64,000 bases of DNA from Mycolicibacterium poriferae (lineage in GTDB: Bacteria > Actinomycetota > Actinomycetes > Mycobacteriales > Mycobacteriaceae). The notes below the pieces were generated by a model that was not told where the DNA came from, did no database searches, and saw nothing but the letters and a program-made list of their open reading frames with translations. The position numbers and the translations under genes are program-made. The stretch spans positions 2,170,001-2,234,000 of the forward strand of contig NZ_AP022570.1 in the NCBI RefSeq assembly GCF_010728325.1. Direction: 5' to 3'. This document shows, piece by piece, positions 1 to 8,433 of this stretch (the first letter of the stretch is position 1; every line of letters starts with the position of its first letter).

Positions 1-2535
1 CACCGTGTCATCGACTTCGGCATGCAGATGGCCTCCGCCGCGCAGCTGGCGTCGCGCTTCCCGCAGGTGGGGGAACAGCTGCGACAGCGTTATCGCGTGG
101 TGCTGCTCGACGAATACCAGGACACCGGGCACTCGCAACGGGTGGCGCTGTCGGCGTTGTTCGGCGGGGGAGCCGACGACGGCTTGGCCCTGACCGCCGT
201 CGGTGACCCGATCCAGTCCATCTACGGGTGGCGTGGGGCTTCGGCGACCAACCTGCCCCGGTTCACCACCGATTTCCCGCAGGCGGACGGGTCACCCGCG
301 CCGACCCTGGAATTGCGCACCAGTTGGCGTAACCCACCCGAAGTGCTGCATCTGGCCAACGAGGTGTCCGGTGAGGCGCGCCGCCGTTCGGTCGCGGTGC
401 GGTCACTGCAGCCGCGCCCCGACGCCGCATCCGGCACGGTGCGCGCAGCGCTGTTGTCCGACATCGTCGCCGAGCGCGAATGGCTGGCCGACGAGATGGC
501 CCGACTGCACCGCGCCGCCGTCGAGGACACCGGTACCGCACCCACCGCTGCGGTTCTGGTGCGCCGCAACGCCGACGCCGCACCCATGGCCGAGGCCCTG
601 AGCCGGCGGGGGCTGGCCGTCGAGGTGGTCGGCTTGGCCGGGCTGTTGGGAATATCCGAGGTCGCCGACGTGGTCGCGATGCTGCGGTTGGCCGCCGACC
701 CGGCGGCCGGAGCGGCCGCGATGCGGGTCCTCGCCGGCCCCCGGTGGCGGCTGGGCGCCCGCGACATCGCCGCACTGTGGCGCCGGGCTCTCGAGCTCGA
801 CCGCGGCACCGGACGACCGAGTGGGGCCGAACCGGAGGACATCGTCGCGCAACTGAGCTCCGACGCCGACGCGGCCTGCCTCGGTGAGGCGATCTGCGAT
901 CCCGGACAGCCGGCGGCGTACTCCGCCGAAGGGCACGCCAGGATCATCGCGCTGGGCCGCGAGCTGACCGCGCTGCGCGCTCACCTCGACTGGGCGCTGC
1001 CGGACCTGGTCGCAGAGATTCGCAGGGTGCTCGGCGTGGACGCCGAGGCGCGGGCGGCCCGCCCGGTCTCGGCGGGCTGGTCGGGCACCGAGCACCTCGA
1101 CGTGTTCGCCGACGTTGTCGCCGATTTCGCGGCGCGGCCCGGTGCCACGGTGGCGGGCCTGCTCGCCTTCCTCGACACCGCCCAGGAGGTGGAGAACGGT
1201 CTGGCCCCGGCCGAGGTCGCCAGTGCCGGCGACCGCGTGCAGATCTTGACGGTGCACGCGGCCAAGGGACTGGAGTGGCAGATCGTCGCCGTGCCGCACC
1301 TCAGTGCACGGGTGTTCCCGTCGACGGCGTCACCGCGAACCTGGCTGACCGATGCCGCCGACCTGCCGCCACTGCTGCGCGGGGACTGTGCGACGGTGTC
1401 CGAGCACGGCGTGCCCGTGCTGGACACCACCGATGTCAACGATCGAAAAGCGCTGTCGGACAAGATCGCCGATCACAAAAGCAGCCTGGATCAGCGGCGC
1501 ACCGACGAGGAGCGCAGGCTGCTGTACGTTGCGATCACCCGGGCCGAACGCACGCTGCTGCTCTCCGGTCACCACTGGGGCGCCACCGAATCCAAACCCC
1601 GCGGCCCGTCGGCCTTCCTGTGTGAGCTCAAGGAGATCATCGACGCCGCGGCGCAGCAGGGCAGCCCGTGCGGCACCGTCGCGGTCTGGGCCGACGCTCC
1701 CGCCGAGGGCGAGGCCAATCCGTTGCGCGACCAGGTGGTCGAGGCGGTGTGGCCGGTCGACCCGGCGGCAGGTCACCGCGGCGGTGTCGTCCAGGGCGCG
1801 GCGCTGGTGTCGCAGGCGATGACGCGCGACGCGACCGTCGAGGCGGACGACCCGCACGGGTGGGCCGCCGACGTCGATGCGCTTCTCGCCGAACGCGACC
1901 ACACCGCAACCCCGGTCGCCCCGACACTGCCCCCGCAGTTGTCGGTCAGCGCGATGGTCGAACTGGGACGTGAACCCGACGCCGCGGCACAACGCCTCAA
2001 TCGGCGTCTGCCGCGCCGCCCGGACCCTCACGCCGCGCTGGGCACGGCGTTCCACGAATGGGTGCAACGCTACTTCCAGGCCGAGAAGCTCTTCGACCTC
2101 GACGACCTGCCCGGCGCGGTGGATGCCGACCGGCAGGACCGCGGTGAACTCGAGGAACTGCAATCCGCGTTCGCGGTATCGCCGTGGGCCGCGCGCACCC
2201 CGATCGAGGTCGAGGTGCCCTTCGACATGGTCATCGGCGAGACCGTGGTGCGCGGCCGCATCGACGCGGTGTTCGCCGACCCCGACGGTGGGGTGACGGT
2301 GGTGGACTGGAAGACCGGGGAACCGCCGTCAACACCGGAAGAACTGCAGCGCAACGCCGTTCAGCTCGCCGTGTATCGACTGGCATGGGCCGGCCTGCAC
2401 GGCTGCGACGTGGCGTCGGTGCGTGCGGCGTTCCACTATGTGCGCACCGGGCGCACCGTCACGCCAGACGTGTTGCCGGATTCCGACGAACTTGCGGCGC
2501 TGCTGGACCGCGCCTCCGGCGACACCGCCGCGTGA
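1..2535 (+). CDS. adnB: AdnB subunit of the AdnAB helicase-nuclease (5' truncated)
   Basis: This is the C-terminal 844 residues of a UvrD-like motor fused to a RecB-type nuclease; the reading frame is open to the first base, so the N-terminus lies outside the window. AdnAB resects double-strand breaks in mycobacteria. Visible motor motifs are DEYQDT (about residue 37 of the visible part), [23 protein letters not shown] and YVAITRAERT. The nuclease module at the C-terminus has HEWVQRYF, GRIDAVFAD and VVDWKTG (Asp near 769, Lys two residues on), the metal-binding and catalytic set of this family. Position next to the RCK channel gene matches Rv3201c rather than the AdnA partner Rv3202c. The upstream partner gene cannot be seen. 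Confidence 0.9.
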   Translation, partial: HRVIDFGMQMASAAQLASRFPQVGEQLRQRYRVVLLDEYQDTGHSQRVALSALFGGGADDGLALTAVGDPIQSIYGWRGASATNLPRFTTDFPQADGSPAPTLELRTSWRNPPEVLHLANEVSGEARRRSVAVRSLQPRPDAASGTVRAALLSDIVAEREWLADEMARLHRAAVEDTGTAPTAAVLVRRNADAAPMAEALSRRGLAVEVVGLAGLLGISEVADVVAMLRLAADPAAGAAAMRVLAGPRWRLGARDIAALWRRALELDRGTGRPSGAEPEDIVAQLSSDADAACLGEAICDPGQPAAYSAEGHARIIALGRELTALRAHLDWALPDLVAEIRRVLGVDAEARAARPVSAGWSGTEHLDVFADVVADFAARPGATVAGLLAFLDTAQEVENGLAPAEVASAGDRVQILTVHAAKGLEWQIVAVPHLSARVFPSTASPRTWLTDAADLPPLLRGDCATVSEHGVPVLDTTDVNDRKALSDKIADHKSSLDQRRTDEERRLLYVAITRAERTLLLSGHHWGATESKPRGPSAFLCELKEIIDAAAQQGSPCGTVAVWADAPAEGEANPLRDQVVEAVWPVDPAAGHRGGVVQGAALVSQAMTRDATVEADDPHGWAADVDALLAERDHTATPVAPTLPPQLSVSAMVELGREPDAAAQRLNRRLPRRPDPHAALGTAFHEWVQRYFQAEKLFDLDDLPGAVDADRQDRGELEELQSAFAVSPWAARTPIEVEVPFDMVIGETVVRGRIDAVFADPDGGVTVVDWKTGEPPSTPEELQRNAVQLAVYRLAWAGLHGCDVASVRAAFHYVRTGRTVTPDVLPDSDELAALLDRASGDTAA

Positions 2536-2539
2536 GCGC

Positions 2540-2938
2540 TCAGGAGGCCCGGTAGACCTTGAGCGCCTCCAGGATCATCGGCACCTGGAACGGCAACCGT
2601 GCGATCGCGACGATCCGCATCGGCAGCGACTTGCTCGGATCCTGGAACCACAGGCGCACCATGTTGACGTTGGCCGGGAACACCGAGATGTACAGCGCGA
2701 CCGCAGCCAGTGCCGCCAGTCGACGCGTCTTCGGCGCCAGCAGCGCGGCGCCGATACCGACCTCGGCGACCCCGGAGGCGTACGTGTAGAACCGCGGGCT
2801 GCCCGGCAACTCCGCCGGGACGATCGAGTCGAACGGCTTGGGTGCGACGAAGTGCAGTGACCCGATACCGAGCAGCATCGCCGCCATCCGGTAGACGCGG
2901 GTAGGGGCCTGCTGCGGTGCGGATGCGTGGAGGGTCAT
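2540..2938 (-). CDS. DoxX-like small membrane protein
   Basis: A 132-residue protein with four hydrophobic stretches, RMAAMLLGIGSLHF near the N-terminus, a GVAEVGIGAALL segment, LAALAAVALYISVFPANV, and a C-terminal amphipathic part. The pattern with a conserved PxNVNM region fits the DoxX/DUF417-like membrane family, whose molecular role is unsettled (some members take part in thiol redox or in quinone-linked processes). The ATG at 2938 was chosen because longer forms run into the divergent potassium channel gene. It is convergent with adnB, leaving only four bases between stop codons, and divergent from the channel gene with 46 bases between. Function not known. Confidence 0.75.
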   Translation of the reverse strand: MTLHASAPQQAPTRVYRMAAMLLGIGSLHFVAPKPFDSIVPAELPGSPRFYTYASGVAEVGIGAALLAPKTRRLAALAAVALYISVFPANVNMVRLWFQDPSKSLPMRIVAIARLPFQVPMILEALKVYRAS

Positions 2939-2984
2939 GATTACATTGTGCTGGTGCGGCAGTTGCATACCGTGACAGGCCCCC

Positions 2985-4064
2985 GTGGCTAAGGGACGTC
3001 TACGCCGACGACTGAGTCGGTTCGACCAGTCGTTGACCGATCTCCCGGTCCACGCCCTGACCGACCGGGTGCAGATCCCGCAGGATCTCCCCAGCCCGTG
3101 GGTGCGGATCACCAAGCGCATCGTCATCGCGCTGGCCGTGTTGTGTGCGGTGGTGCTGATCGTCTACATCGACCGCGACGGCTACCGCGACGTCCAGGAA
3201 GACGGGCTGTCGCTGCTGGACTGCTTCTACTACGCCACGGTGTCGCTGTCGACGACCGGATACGGCGACATCACGCCGTACACCGAGACCGCTCGGCTGG
3301 TCAACGTCCTGATCATCACGCCGTTGCGGGTGGCGTTCCTGATCGTGCTGATCGGTACCACGGTCGAAACGCTGACCACCGAGTCGCGGCAGGCGTTCAA
3401 GATCCAGCAGTGGAGGAACAAATTGCGTAACCACACCGTGGTGATCGGATACGGCACCAAGGGCCGCACCGCCGTGGCCGCGATGATCGGCGACGAGGTC
3501 GCCCCCGCCGACATCGTCGTCGTCGACGAGAACCCGGCCGCGCTGGAGCGCGCCAAGACCGCGGGCCTGGTCACCGTGCGCGGCAGCGCCACCGACTCCG
3601 AGGTGCTGCGCCTGGCCAGCGCGCAGCACGCGAAGTCGATCATCGTCGCCACCAATCGCGACGACACCGCGGTGCTCGTCACCCTCACCGCGCGCGAGCT
3701 CGCCCCGAAAGCGAAGATCATCGCCGCGGTGCGCGAGGCCGAGAACCAGCATCTGCTCGAGCAGTCCGGCGCCGACTCGACGGTGGTGACCTCCGAGACC
3801 GCCGGGCGCCTGCTCGGCATAGCGGTGCAGACCCCCAGTGTCGTGGAGATGATGGAGGATCTGCTCACGCCCAACGCCGGGTTCGCGATCGCCGAACGCG
3901 AGGTGACGCCCAAGGAGACGGGTGGCTCGCCACGCCACCTGCACGACCTCGTGCTCGGCGTGGTGCGCGCCAACAAGCTGATCCGCGTCGACGATCCCGA
4001 GGTCGACGCGCTGGAACTGGGCGACCGACTGCTCTACATCCGCTCGGCAGACGCCGAGCGATGA
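2985..4064 (+). CDS. Two-TM potassium channel with RCK (TrkA-N) domain
   Basis: A 359-residue ion channel subunit (Rv3200c type). Residues about 45-63 form TM1, the pore loop carries the selectivity signature TTGYGD at 90-95, and about 105-128 form TM2. The cytoplasmic RCK domain begins with VVIGYGTKG (152-160), the dinucleotide-binding glycine turn, followed by an acidic VVDEN at the end of the second strand; a TrkA-C-like segment lies near the C-terminus. Such channels conduct K+ and are gated by ligand binding to an RCK ring. The start is GTG at 2985; it is followed after 22 bases by nudC in the same direction, as in M. tuberculosis, so co-transcription is likely. Confidence 0.88.
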   Translation: MAKGRLRRRLSRFDQSLTDLPVHALTDRVQIPQDLPSPWVRITKRIVIALAVLCAVVLIVYIDRDGYRDVQEDGLSLLDCFYYATVSLSTTGYGDITPYTETARLVNVLIITPLRVAFLIVLIGTTVETLTTESRQAFKIQQWRNKLRNHTVVIGYGTKGRTAVAAMIGDEVAPADIVVVDENPAALERAKTAGLVTVRGSATDSEVLRLASAQHAKSIIVATNRDDTAVLVTLTARELAPKAKIIAAVREAENQHLLEQSGADSTVVTSETAGRLLGIAVQTPSVVEMMEDLLTPNAGFAIAEREVTPKETGGSPRHLHDLVLGVVRANKLIRVDDPEVDALELGDRLLYIRSADAER

Positions 4065-4086
4065 ACGCGACGATCTGAGTGAACCG

Positions 4087-5007
4087 ATGAGCTTCCGGCT
4101 GCGCAACGTTCCGCTGCTTTCCCGGGTCGGTGCCGACCGCGCCGACGCGCTGCGCACCGACATCGACGCCGCCGTGGCCGGCTGGCCCGATGCGCTGTTG
4201 CTGCGGGTGGATCGCCGCAACCAGGTGCTGATCTCCGGCGGACAGGCGGTGCTCAACGATGCCCGCGACGCCGGTGACGCGCCCCCGCAAGACGCGGTGT
4301 TCCTCGGTCGCCTCGCCGACGGCCGGCACGTGTGGGGGATCCGTTCCGACCTGCAGCCGCCGGAGGACGCACCGGTCGAGGTGCTGGATCTACGCCGCAC
4401 CGGCGACGTGTTCGACGACGTCAGCGCCCAACTCGTCGCGACCGCCACGGCGCTGCTGAACTGGCATGACAGTGCCCGCTTCAGTCCCGTCGACGGAAGC
4501 CCGACCACGCCCGTTAAGGCCGGCTGGGGACGGATCAACCCGGTGACCGGTCGCGAGGAGTTCCCCCGCATCGACCCGGCGGTGATCTGCCTGGTGCATG
4601 ACGGCCACGACCGTGCCGTGCTGGCCCGGCAGACCCTGTGGCCGGAGCGGCTGTTCTCGATCCTCGCTGGATTCGTCGAAGCGGGGGAGTCGTTCGAGTC
4701 CTGTGTGGTGCGCGAGATCGCCGAGGAGATCGGGCTGACCGTCACCGACGTCGAGTATCTCGGCAGTCAGCCGTGGCCGTTCCCGCGATCACTGATGGTG
4801 GGCTTCCACGCGGTGGGAGATCCGGAGCAGGAATTCTCCTTCAACGACGGCGAGATCGCCGAGGCCGGCTGGTTCACCCGTGCCGAGATCCGCGACGCGC
4901 TGGACCGCGGGGACTGGGGATCCGGCGGCGGTGACTCACGTCTGCTGCTGCCGGGTTCCATCTCGATCGCCCGCGAGATCATCGAGTCCTGGGCCGCCCA
5001 GGACTGA
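4087..5007 (+). CDS. nudC: NAD(H) diphosphatase, Nudix family
   Basis: A 306-residue NADH pyrophosphatase that cleaves NAD(H) to NMN(H) and AMP; in M. tuberculosis the enzyme also degrades isoniazid-NAD adducts. The Nudix box spans about 195-217 (G-x5-E-x7-RE-x-x-EE-x-G, all key residues present) and is followed by SQPWPFP at 227-233, the signature that separates NudC from other Nudix enzymes. The zinc ribbon region of E. coli NudC (four Cys) is replaced here by RFSPVDGSPTTP with no cysteine pairs, as in other mycobacterial NudC proteins. The gene follows the RCK channel by 22 bases and is convergent with mrx1. Confidence 0.93.
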   Translation: MSFRLRNVPLLSRVGADRADALRTDIDAAVAGWPDALLLRVDRRNQVLISGGQAVLNDARDAGDAPPQDAVFLGRLADGRHVWGIRSDLQPPEDAPVEVLDLRRTGDVFDDVSAQLVATATALLNWHDSARFSPVDGSPTTPVKAGWGRINPVTGREEFPRIDPAVICLVHDGHDRAVLARQTLWPERLFSILAGFVEAGESFESCVVREIAEEIGLTVTDVEYLGSQPWPFPRSLMVGFHAVGDPEQEFSFNDGEIAEAGWFTRAEIRDALDRGDWGSGGGDSRLLLPGSISIAREIIESWAAQD

Positions 5008-5068
5008 GGTTGCCCGGGCTGAGGCCGCCCGGACTGAGACCGCTGCCGCTCGCGAACCGGGGGCATCG

Positions 5069-5131
5069 CCGCGAACGTGCGTTCCCGGTAGCGGTCGTCG
5101 CCGCGGGGCTACCGTGTATGCACGTTCGCGG
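5069..5131. repeat. Palindromic intergenic element, 12-bp arms
   Basis: Arms CCGCGAACGTGC (5069-5080) and GCACGTTCGCGG (5120-5131) are perfect inverted repeats, with a second nested pair CGGTAGC / GCTACCG at 5086-5092 and 5108-5114. It sits between convergent nudC and mrx1, where a folded RNA could end transcription from both sides. A related element with arms CGAGCGTGCG / CGCACGCTCG lies at 18636-18694, so this looks like a dispersed mycobacterial intergenic repeat rather than a one-off hairpin. Confidence 0.7.
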
Positions 5132-5133
5132 CC

Positions 5134-5200
5134 GGGTCGGCGGCACGGCCGGGTCGGCGGCACGGCCGAAACGGCGGCAGGGCCGAAACGGCGGCAGGGG
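5134..5200. repeat. 17-bp tandem repeat, four units
   Basis: Four consecutive units of 17 bases share the core CGGCGGCA: two identical units beginning GGGT (5134-5150, 5151-5167), then two beginning GAAA (5168-5184, 5185-5200, the last one base short). The array ends five bases before the mrx1 stop codon. The period is not a multiple of three and the array lies outside the genes; it may vary in copy number between strains. Confidence 0.8.
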
Positions 5201-5205
5201 AGATC

Positions 5206-5460
5206 TCAGCCGGCGAGCTTGGCTTTGACCTGCGCACCGCTGGGGTTGGTCAGGGTGGACCCGTCGGCGAACTTCAGGGTCGGCACCGTCTGGTTGCCGC
5301 CGTTGACCGACGCCACGAACTCGGCCGCGGCCGGGTCGAATTCGATGTCGACCTCGGTGTAGGTGATGCCCTCGTTCTTGAGGATCTTCTTCAGGCGGAA
5401 GCAGTAGCCACACCACGAGGTGGTGTACATCGTGACTGTGGCGGCATCGTTGGTGCTCAT
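5206..5460 (-). CDS. mrx1: Mycoredoxin 1
   Basis: An 84-residue glutaredoxin-fold protein with the CGYC active site at 17-20 and the cis-proline motif TVPT (Pro60), then GGxxLTNP. Mycoredoxins use mycothiol instead of glutathione and reduce mixed disulfides between proteins and mycothiol in the cytoplasm; the orthologue Rv3198A sits at the same place beside uvrD2. Length and motif order are as expected for a single-domain mycoredoxin. ATG start at 5460; divergent from uvrD2 with an 80-base shared upstream region. Confidence 0.93.
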   Translation of the reverse strand: MSTNDAATVTMYTTSWCGYCFRLKKILKNEGITYTEVDIEFDPAAAEFVASVNGGNQTVPTLKFADGSTLTNPSGAQVKAKLAG

Positions 5461-5540
5461 AGGCCTTTCAACGTAGCCGATGCGCGATGCATGCCGTGGC
5501 GGGCCCGCATGTGTCAGGGGTCGCTGACATGATGGTCGCC

Positions 5541-7658
5541 ATGTCCCCGACAGCCTCGCGTGATCTGCTGCTCGGCGACCTGGACGAGGAGCAGCGCGAG
5601 GCCGTGCTCGCCCCGCGCGGTCCGGTGTGCGTGCTCGCCGGCGCCGGCACGGGCAAGACCCGAACCATCACCCGCCGCATCGCTCATCTGGTGACCGCCG
5701 GGCACGTCGCGCCCGGCCAGGTGTTGGCGGTGACGTTCACCCAGCGCGCGGCCGGCGAGATGCGCGCGCGGCTGCGTGCGCTGACCACCGACGCGGGCAC
5801 CGCGCCCACCGAGTCGGTGCAGGCGATGACGTTCCACGCCGCCGCACGCCGTCAGCTGGCCTACTTCTGGCCGCGCGTGGTGGGCAGCACCGACTGGCAG
5901 CTACTGGATTCCAAGTTCGCGATTGTCGCCCAGGCCGCCAACCGTTCCGGGCTGCCGACAGGCACCGACAACGTGCGGGACCTGGCCGGTGAGATCGAAT
6001 GGGCGAAGGCGTCGCTGATCACGCCCGAGGGGTATCCCGACGCGGTCGCCGAGAACGGCCGCGACATCCCGTTCGATGCTGCCAAGACCGCTGCCGCCTA
6101 CGCCGGATACGAGGCGCTCAAGTCACGCAGTGCGGACCTCATGCTCCTCGACTTCGACGACCTGCTGCTGCACACCGCGGCCGCGATCGAGAACGACGCG
6201 GCGGTCGCCCAGGAGTTCCGCGACCGTTACCGCTGCTTCGTCGTCGACGAGTACCAGGACGTCACCCCGCTGCAGCAGCGGGTGCTGTCGGCCTGGCTGG
6301 GCGGCCGCGACGACCTGACGGTGGTCGGTGACGCCAACCAGACGATCTATTCCTTCACCGGTGCCTCCCCGCGCTACCTGCTGGACTTCTCCCGGCGCTT
6401 CCCCGACGCCGCGGTGGTGCGCCTGGAGCGCGACTACCGCTCCACCCCCCAGGTGGTGTCGCTGGCCAACCGGGTGATCGCCGCCGCCCGTGGCCGGATG
6501 GCGGGCAGCAAGCTGCACCTGGTGGGTCAGCGCCCGCCCGGCCCGAACCCGACCTTCCAGGAGCACCCCGACGAGGCGGCTGAAGCGGCCGCGGTGGCCC
6601 GCTCGATCAAGGGGCTCATCGAGTCCGGCACACCAGCCTCGGAGATCGCGGTGCTGTACCGCATCAACGCCCAGTCCGAGGTATACGAGGAGGCGTTGAC
6701 CGAGGCCGGGGTGGCGTTCCAGGTTCGCGGCGGTGAGGGCTTCTTCAGCCGGCAGGAGATTCGTCAGGCCCTACTCGCGCTGCACCGCGTCGCCGAGCGC
6801 GGCACCGACACCGACGCCACGGTGCCCGAGGTCGTGCGCGCGACACTGGAACCGCTCGGTCTGACCGCCGAGGCGCCGACGGGTACCCAGGCGCGCGAGC
6901 GGTGGGAGGCCTTGGTCGCGCTGGCCGAACTCGTCGACGACGAAGTGGCCCAACGCCCGCGGCTGGATCTGCCGAGCCTGCTCGCCGAGCTGCGCCAACG
7001 CGCCGACGCGCGCCACCCCCCGACGGTGCAGGGCGTCACCCTGGCCTCGCTGCACGCCGCCAAGGGACTGGAGTGGGACGCGGTGTTCCTGGTCGGGCTG
7101 GCCGACGGCACGCTGCCGATCTCCCATGCGTTGTCCCACGGCCCCGACAGCGAGCCGGTGGAGGAGGAGCGGCGCCTGCTGTACGTCGGAATCACCAGAG
7201 CGCGGGTGCATTTGACGCTCAGCTGGGCGCTGGCCCGTAACCCCGGCGGTCGGCAGGGGCGACGCCCGTCGCGCTTCCTCAACGGCATCGCCCCGCAGTC
7301 ACAGCGTGACGACGGCCCGAGCCGCGCCCGCAAGCCGCGCGGGCCGGCGCCGCGCTGCCGCATCTGCAACGAACCGCTGACCTCGCCGCCGGCGATCATG
7401 TTGCGCCGCTGTGAGAGCTGCCCGTCCGACATCGACGAGCACCTGCTCGCCGAACTGAAGGACTGGCGGTTGCGGATCAGCAAGGAGACGAGCGTGCCCG
7501 CCTACGTGGTGTTCACCGACAACACGCTGATCGCGATCGCCGAGTCGATGCCCACCGACGACGCCGCGCTGGTGGCCATTCCGGGAATCGGCGCGCGCAA
7601 GCTCGAGCAGTTCGGTCCCGATGTGCTGGCGATGGTCAAAAGCCGCCAATCTTCGTAG
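5541..7658 (+). CDS. uvrD2: ATP-dependent DNA helicase UvrD2
   Basis: A 705-residue superfamily 1A helicase. Walker A GAGTGKT lies at 34-40, motif II DEYQD begins at 236, [13 protein letters not shown] and [10 protein letters not shown] follow, and YVGITRAR closes the motor near residue 550. The C-terminal third carries the mycobacterial UvrD2 hallmarks: a four-cysteine module (CRIC at 606-609, CESC about 20 residues on) and an HRDC domain to the end. The orthologue is essential in M. tuberculosis. The frame is open upstream to 5487, but the ATG at 5541 gives the family N-terminus (a short tail then [12 protein letters not shown]). Confidence 0.93.
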   Translation: MSPTASRDLLLGDLDEEQREAVLAPRGPVCVLAGAGTGKTRTITRRIAHLVTAGHVAPGQVLAVTFTQRAAGEMRARLRALTTDAGTAPTESVQAMTFHAAARRQLAYFWPRVVGSTDWQLLDSKFAIVAQAANRSGLPTGTDNVRDLAGEIEWAKASLITPEGYPDAVAENGRDIPFDAAKTAAAYAGYEALKSRSADLMLLDFDDLLLHTAAAIENDAAVAQEFRDRYRCFVVDEYQDVTPLQQRVLSAWLGGRDDLTVVGDANQTIYSFTGASPRYLLDFSRRFPDAAVVRLERDYRSTPQVVSLANRVIAAARGRMAGSKLHLVGQRPPGPNPTFQEHPDEAAEAAAVARSIKGLIESGTPASEIAVLYRINAQSEVYEEALTEAGVAFQVRGGEGFFSRQEIRQALLALHRVAERGTDTDATVPEVVRATLEPLGLTAEAPTGTQARERWEALVALAELVDDEVAQRPRLDLPSLLAELRQRADARHPPTVQGVTLASLHAAKGLEWDAVFLVGLADGTLPISHALSHGPDSEPVEEERRLLYVGITRARVHLTLSWALARNPGGRQGRRPSRFLNGIAPQSQRDDGPSRARKPRGPAPRCRICNEPLTSPPAIMLRRCESCPSDIDEHLLAELKDWRLRISKETSVPAYVVFTDNTLIAIAESMPTDDAALVAIPGIGARKLEQFGPDVLAMVKSRQSS

Positions 7659-7680
7659 AAATTGCGCCAAATATGCTGGT

Positions 7681-7720
7681 CAAAAATGTGTTGTCGGTTT
7701 CGGCTGCTAGCCTCTAACCT
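7681..7720 (+). promoter_or_regulatory. Probable whiB7 promoter with AT-rich activator site
   Basis: A candidate -35 TTGTCG (7691-7696) and -10 TAACCT (7715-7720) are 18 bases apart. Directly upstream is the A-rich stretch CAAAAAT (7681-7687), which stands out in this GC-rich DNA. WhiB7 is known to activate its own promoter by AT-hook contact with an AT-rich element just upstream of the -35. The match is by eye and the start point is inferred. Confidence 0.55.
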
Positions 7721-7768
7721 CGAGAGCACACAGACGACGGCCATGTGCGAGAGGAGGGTGCCGCGATC

Positions 7769-7942
7769 ATGATCAGCAATTTTGCGTTCGACGGTGTAGG
7801 CGTTGCCGGCATGGCGTGCACCTTCCGTGCCCCTGTCACGGGGCATCCCGTCATCCCCGCAACCCGCGCCGCCGGGGCGGCCGCGCGTAAGCGACGCGCC
7901 GCCGCCCAGACGATTGCCGCGTCCGTCGGAGGCTTCTCCTAG
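7769..7942 (+). CDS. whiB7 leader peptide (upstream ORF)
   Basis: A 57-codon ORF in the long whiB7 leader. It has a strong Shine-Dalgarno GAGGAGGG at 7751-7758, ten bases before the ATG at 7769, better than the signal before whiB7 itself. The product begins MISNFAFDGVGV, ends in a basic, alanine-rich stretch (about residues 34-52), and has no recognisable domain. Mycobacterial whiB7 genes are known to carry a translated upstream ORF whose stalling by ribosome-targeting antibiotics lets transcription pass a terminator. A hairpin starts 22 bases after its stop, which fits that arrangement. Confidence 0.65.
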   Translation: MISNFAFDGVGVAGMACTFRAPVTGHPVIPATRAAGAAARKRRAAAQTIAASVGGFS

Positions 7943-7963
7943 CTAGAGCCCCTTCGCCACCAA

Positions 7964-7996
7964 GGCCACGGACCCGCAATCACCGGATCCGTGGCC
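7964..7996 (+). terminator. Attenuator hairpin in the whiB7 leader
   Basis: GGCCACGGA (7964-7972) and TCCGTGGCC (7988-7996) form a perfect 9-bp stem, followed by ATTGTCTTCTCC, which is pyrimidine-rich. It lies between the upstream ORF and whiB7, so it should act as a conditional terminator rather than an end-of-operon signal. A second small stem CGGAT/ATCCG follows at 8008-8022. Confidence 0.65.
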
Positions 7997-8098
7997 ATTG
8001 TCTTCTCCGGATCGAGAATCCGAGGAACACCTGGTCGCAGATCCATCACCAGACAGATGGCTCAAACCGATCAACGACCAGGAAGCAGAGGACTGGAC

Positions 8099-8374
8099 AT
8101 GTCTGCGACGACATGCGGGACAACCACACTGGCGGTGCCGTGTCATGTCGAGGATCCCGATCTGTGGTTCGCCGAGGACCCCCGCGATCTCGAACGCGCC
8201 AAAGAATTGTGCGCCCAGTGCCCGCTGCGCCGGGAGTGCCTGACCGCCGCGCTGGAGCGGCAGGAGCCGTGGGGCGTGTGGGGCGGCGAGATCCTCGACC
8301 GCGGCGCGATCATCGCCCGCAAGCGCCCACGTGGCCGCCCCCGCAAGGACGCCAAAGACCCTGTCGCCGCGTGA
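8099..8374 (+). CDS. whiB7: WhiB7 iron-sulfur transcriptional activator of intrinsic antibiotic resistance
   Basis: A 91-residue WhiB protein. Cluster cysteines are Cys15, Cys38, Cys41 and Cys47 (C-x22-C-x2-C-x5-C). WGVWGG at 58-63 is the sigma-contacting turn and RKRPRGRPRK at 74-83 is the AT-hook that distinguishes WhiB7 from other WhiB proteins. It binds the primary sigma factor and AT-rich promoters and induces resistance genes for ribosome-targeting drugs. The start at 8099 gives the usual short N-terminus; in-frame ATGs at 7991 and 8057 would add residues not found in the family. The same neighbours (uvrD2, ABC1 kinase) flank it in M. tuberculosis. Confidence 0.92.
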   Translation: MSATTCGTTTLAVPCHVEDPDLWFAEDPRDLERAKELCAQCPLRRECLTAALERQEPWGVWGGEILDRGAIIARKRPRGRPRKDAKDPVAA

Positions 8375-8393
8375 CTTCCACGCGGCGGCAGGG
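8359..8393 (+). terminator. Terminator overlapping the whiB7 stop codon
   Basis: A 15-bp stem with one G-U pair: CCCTGTCGCCGCGTG (8359-8373) with CACGCGGCGGCAGGG (8379-8393), loop ACTTC. The stop codon of whiB7 (8372-8374) lies at the top of the left arm. No T-run follows, as is usual in mycobacteria. The convergent ABC1 gene ends at 8434. Confidence 0.7.
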
Positions 8394-8433
8394 CCTCGCC
8401 TGAAGACGCGGGCTGAAGACTCAGGCTGACGAT

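Noticed and set aside
3000..4745. A 581-codon open frame on the minus strand
   Set aside because: It lies opposite the potassium channel and nudC genes, which have clear family motifs; the product is Arg/Ser/Gly-rich with no domain, a common artefact in GC-rich DNA.
5134..5200. CRISPR-like array
   Set aside because: The 17-bp units are directly adjacent with no spacers, and no cas genes are present in the window.
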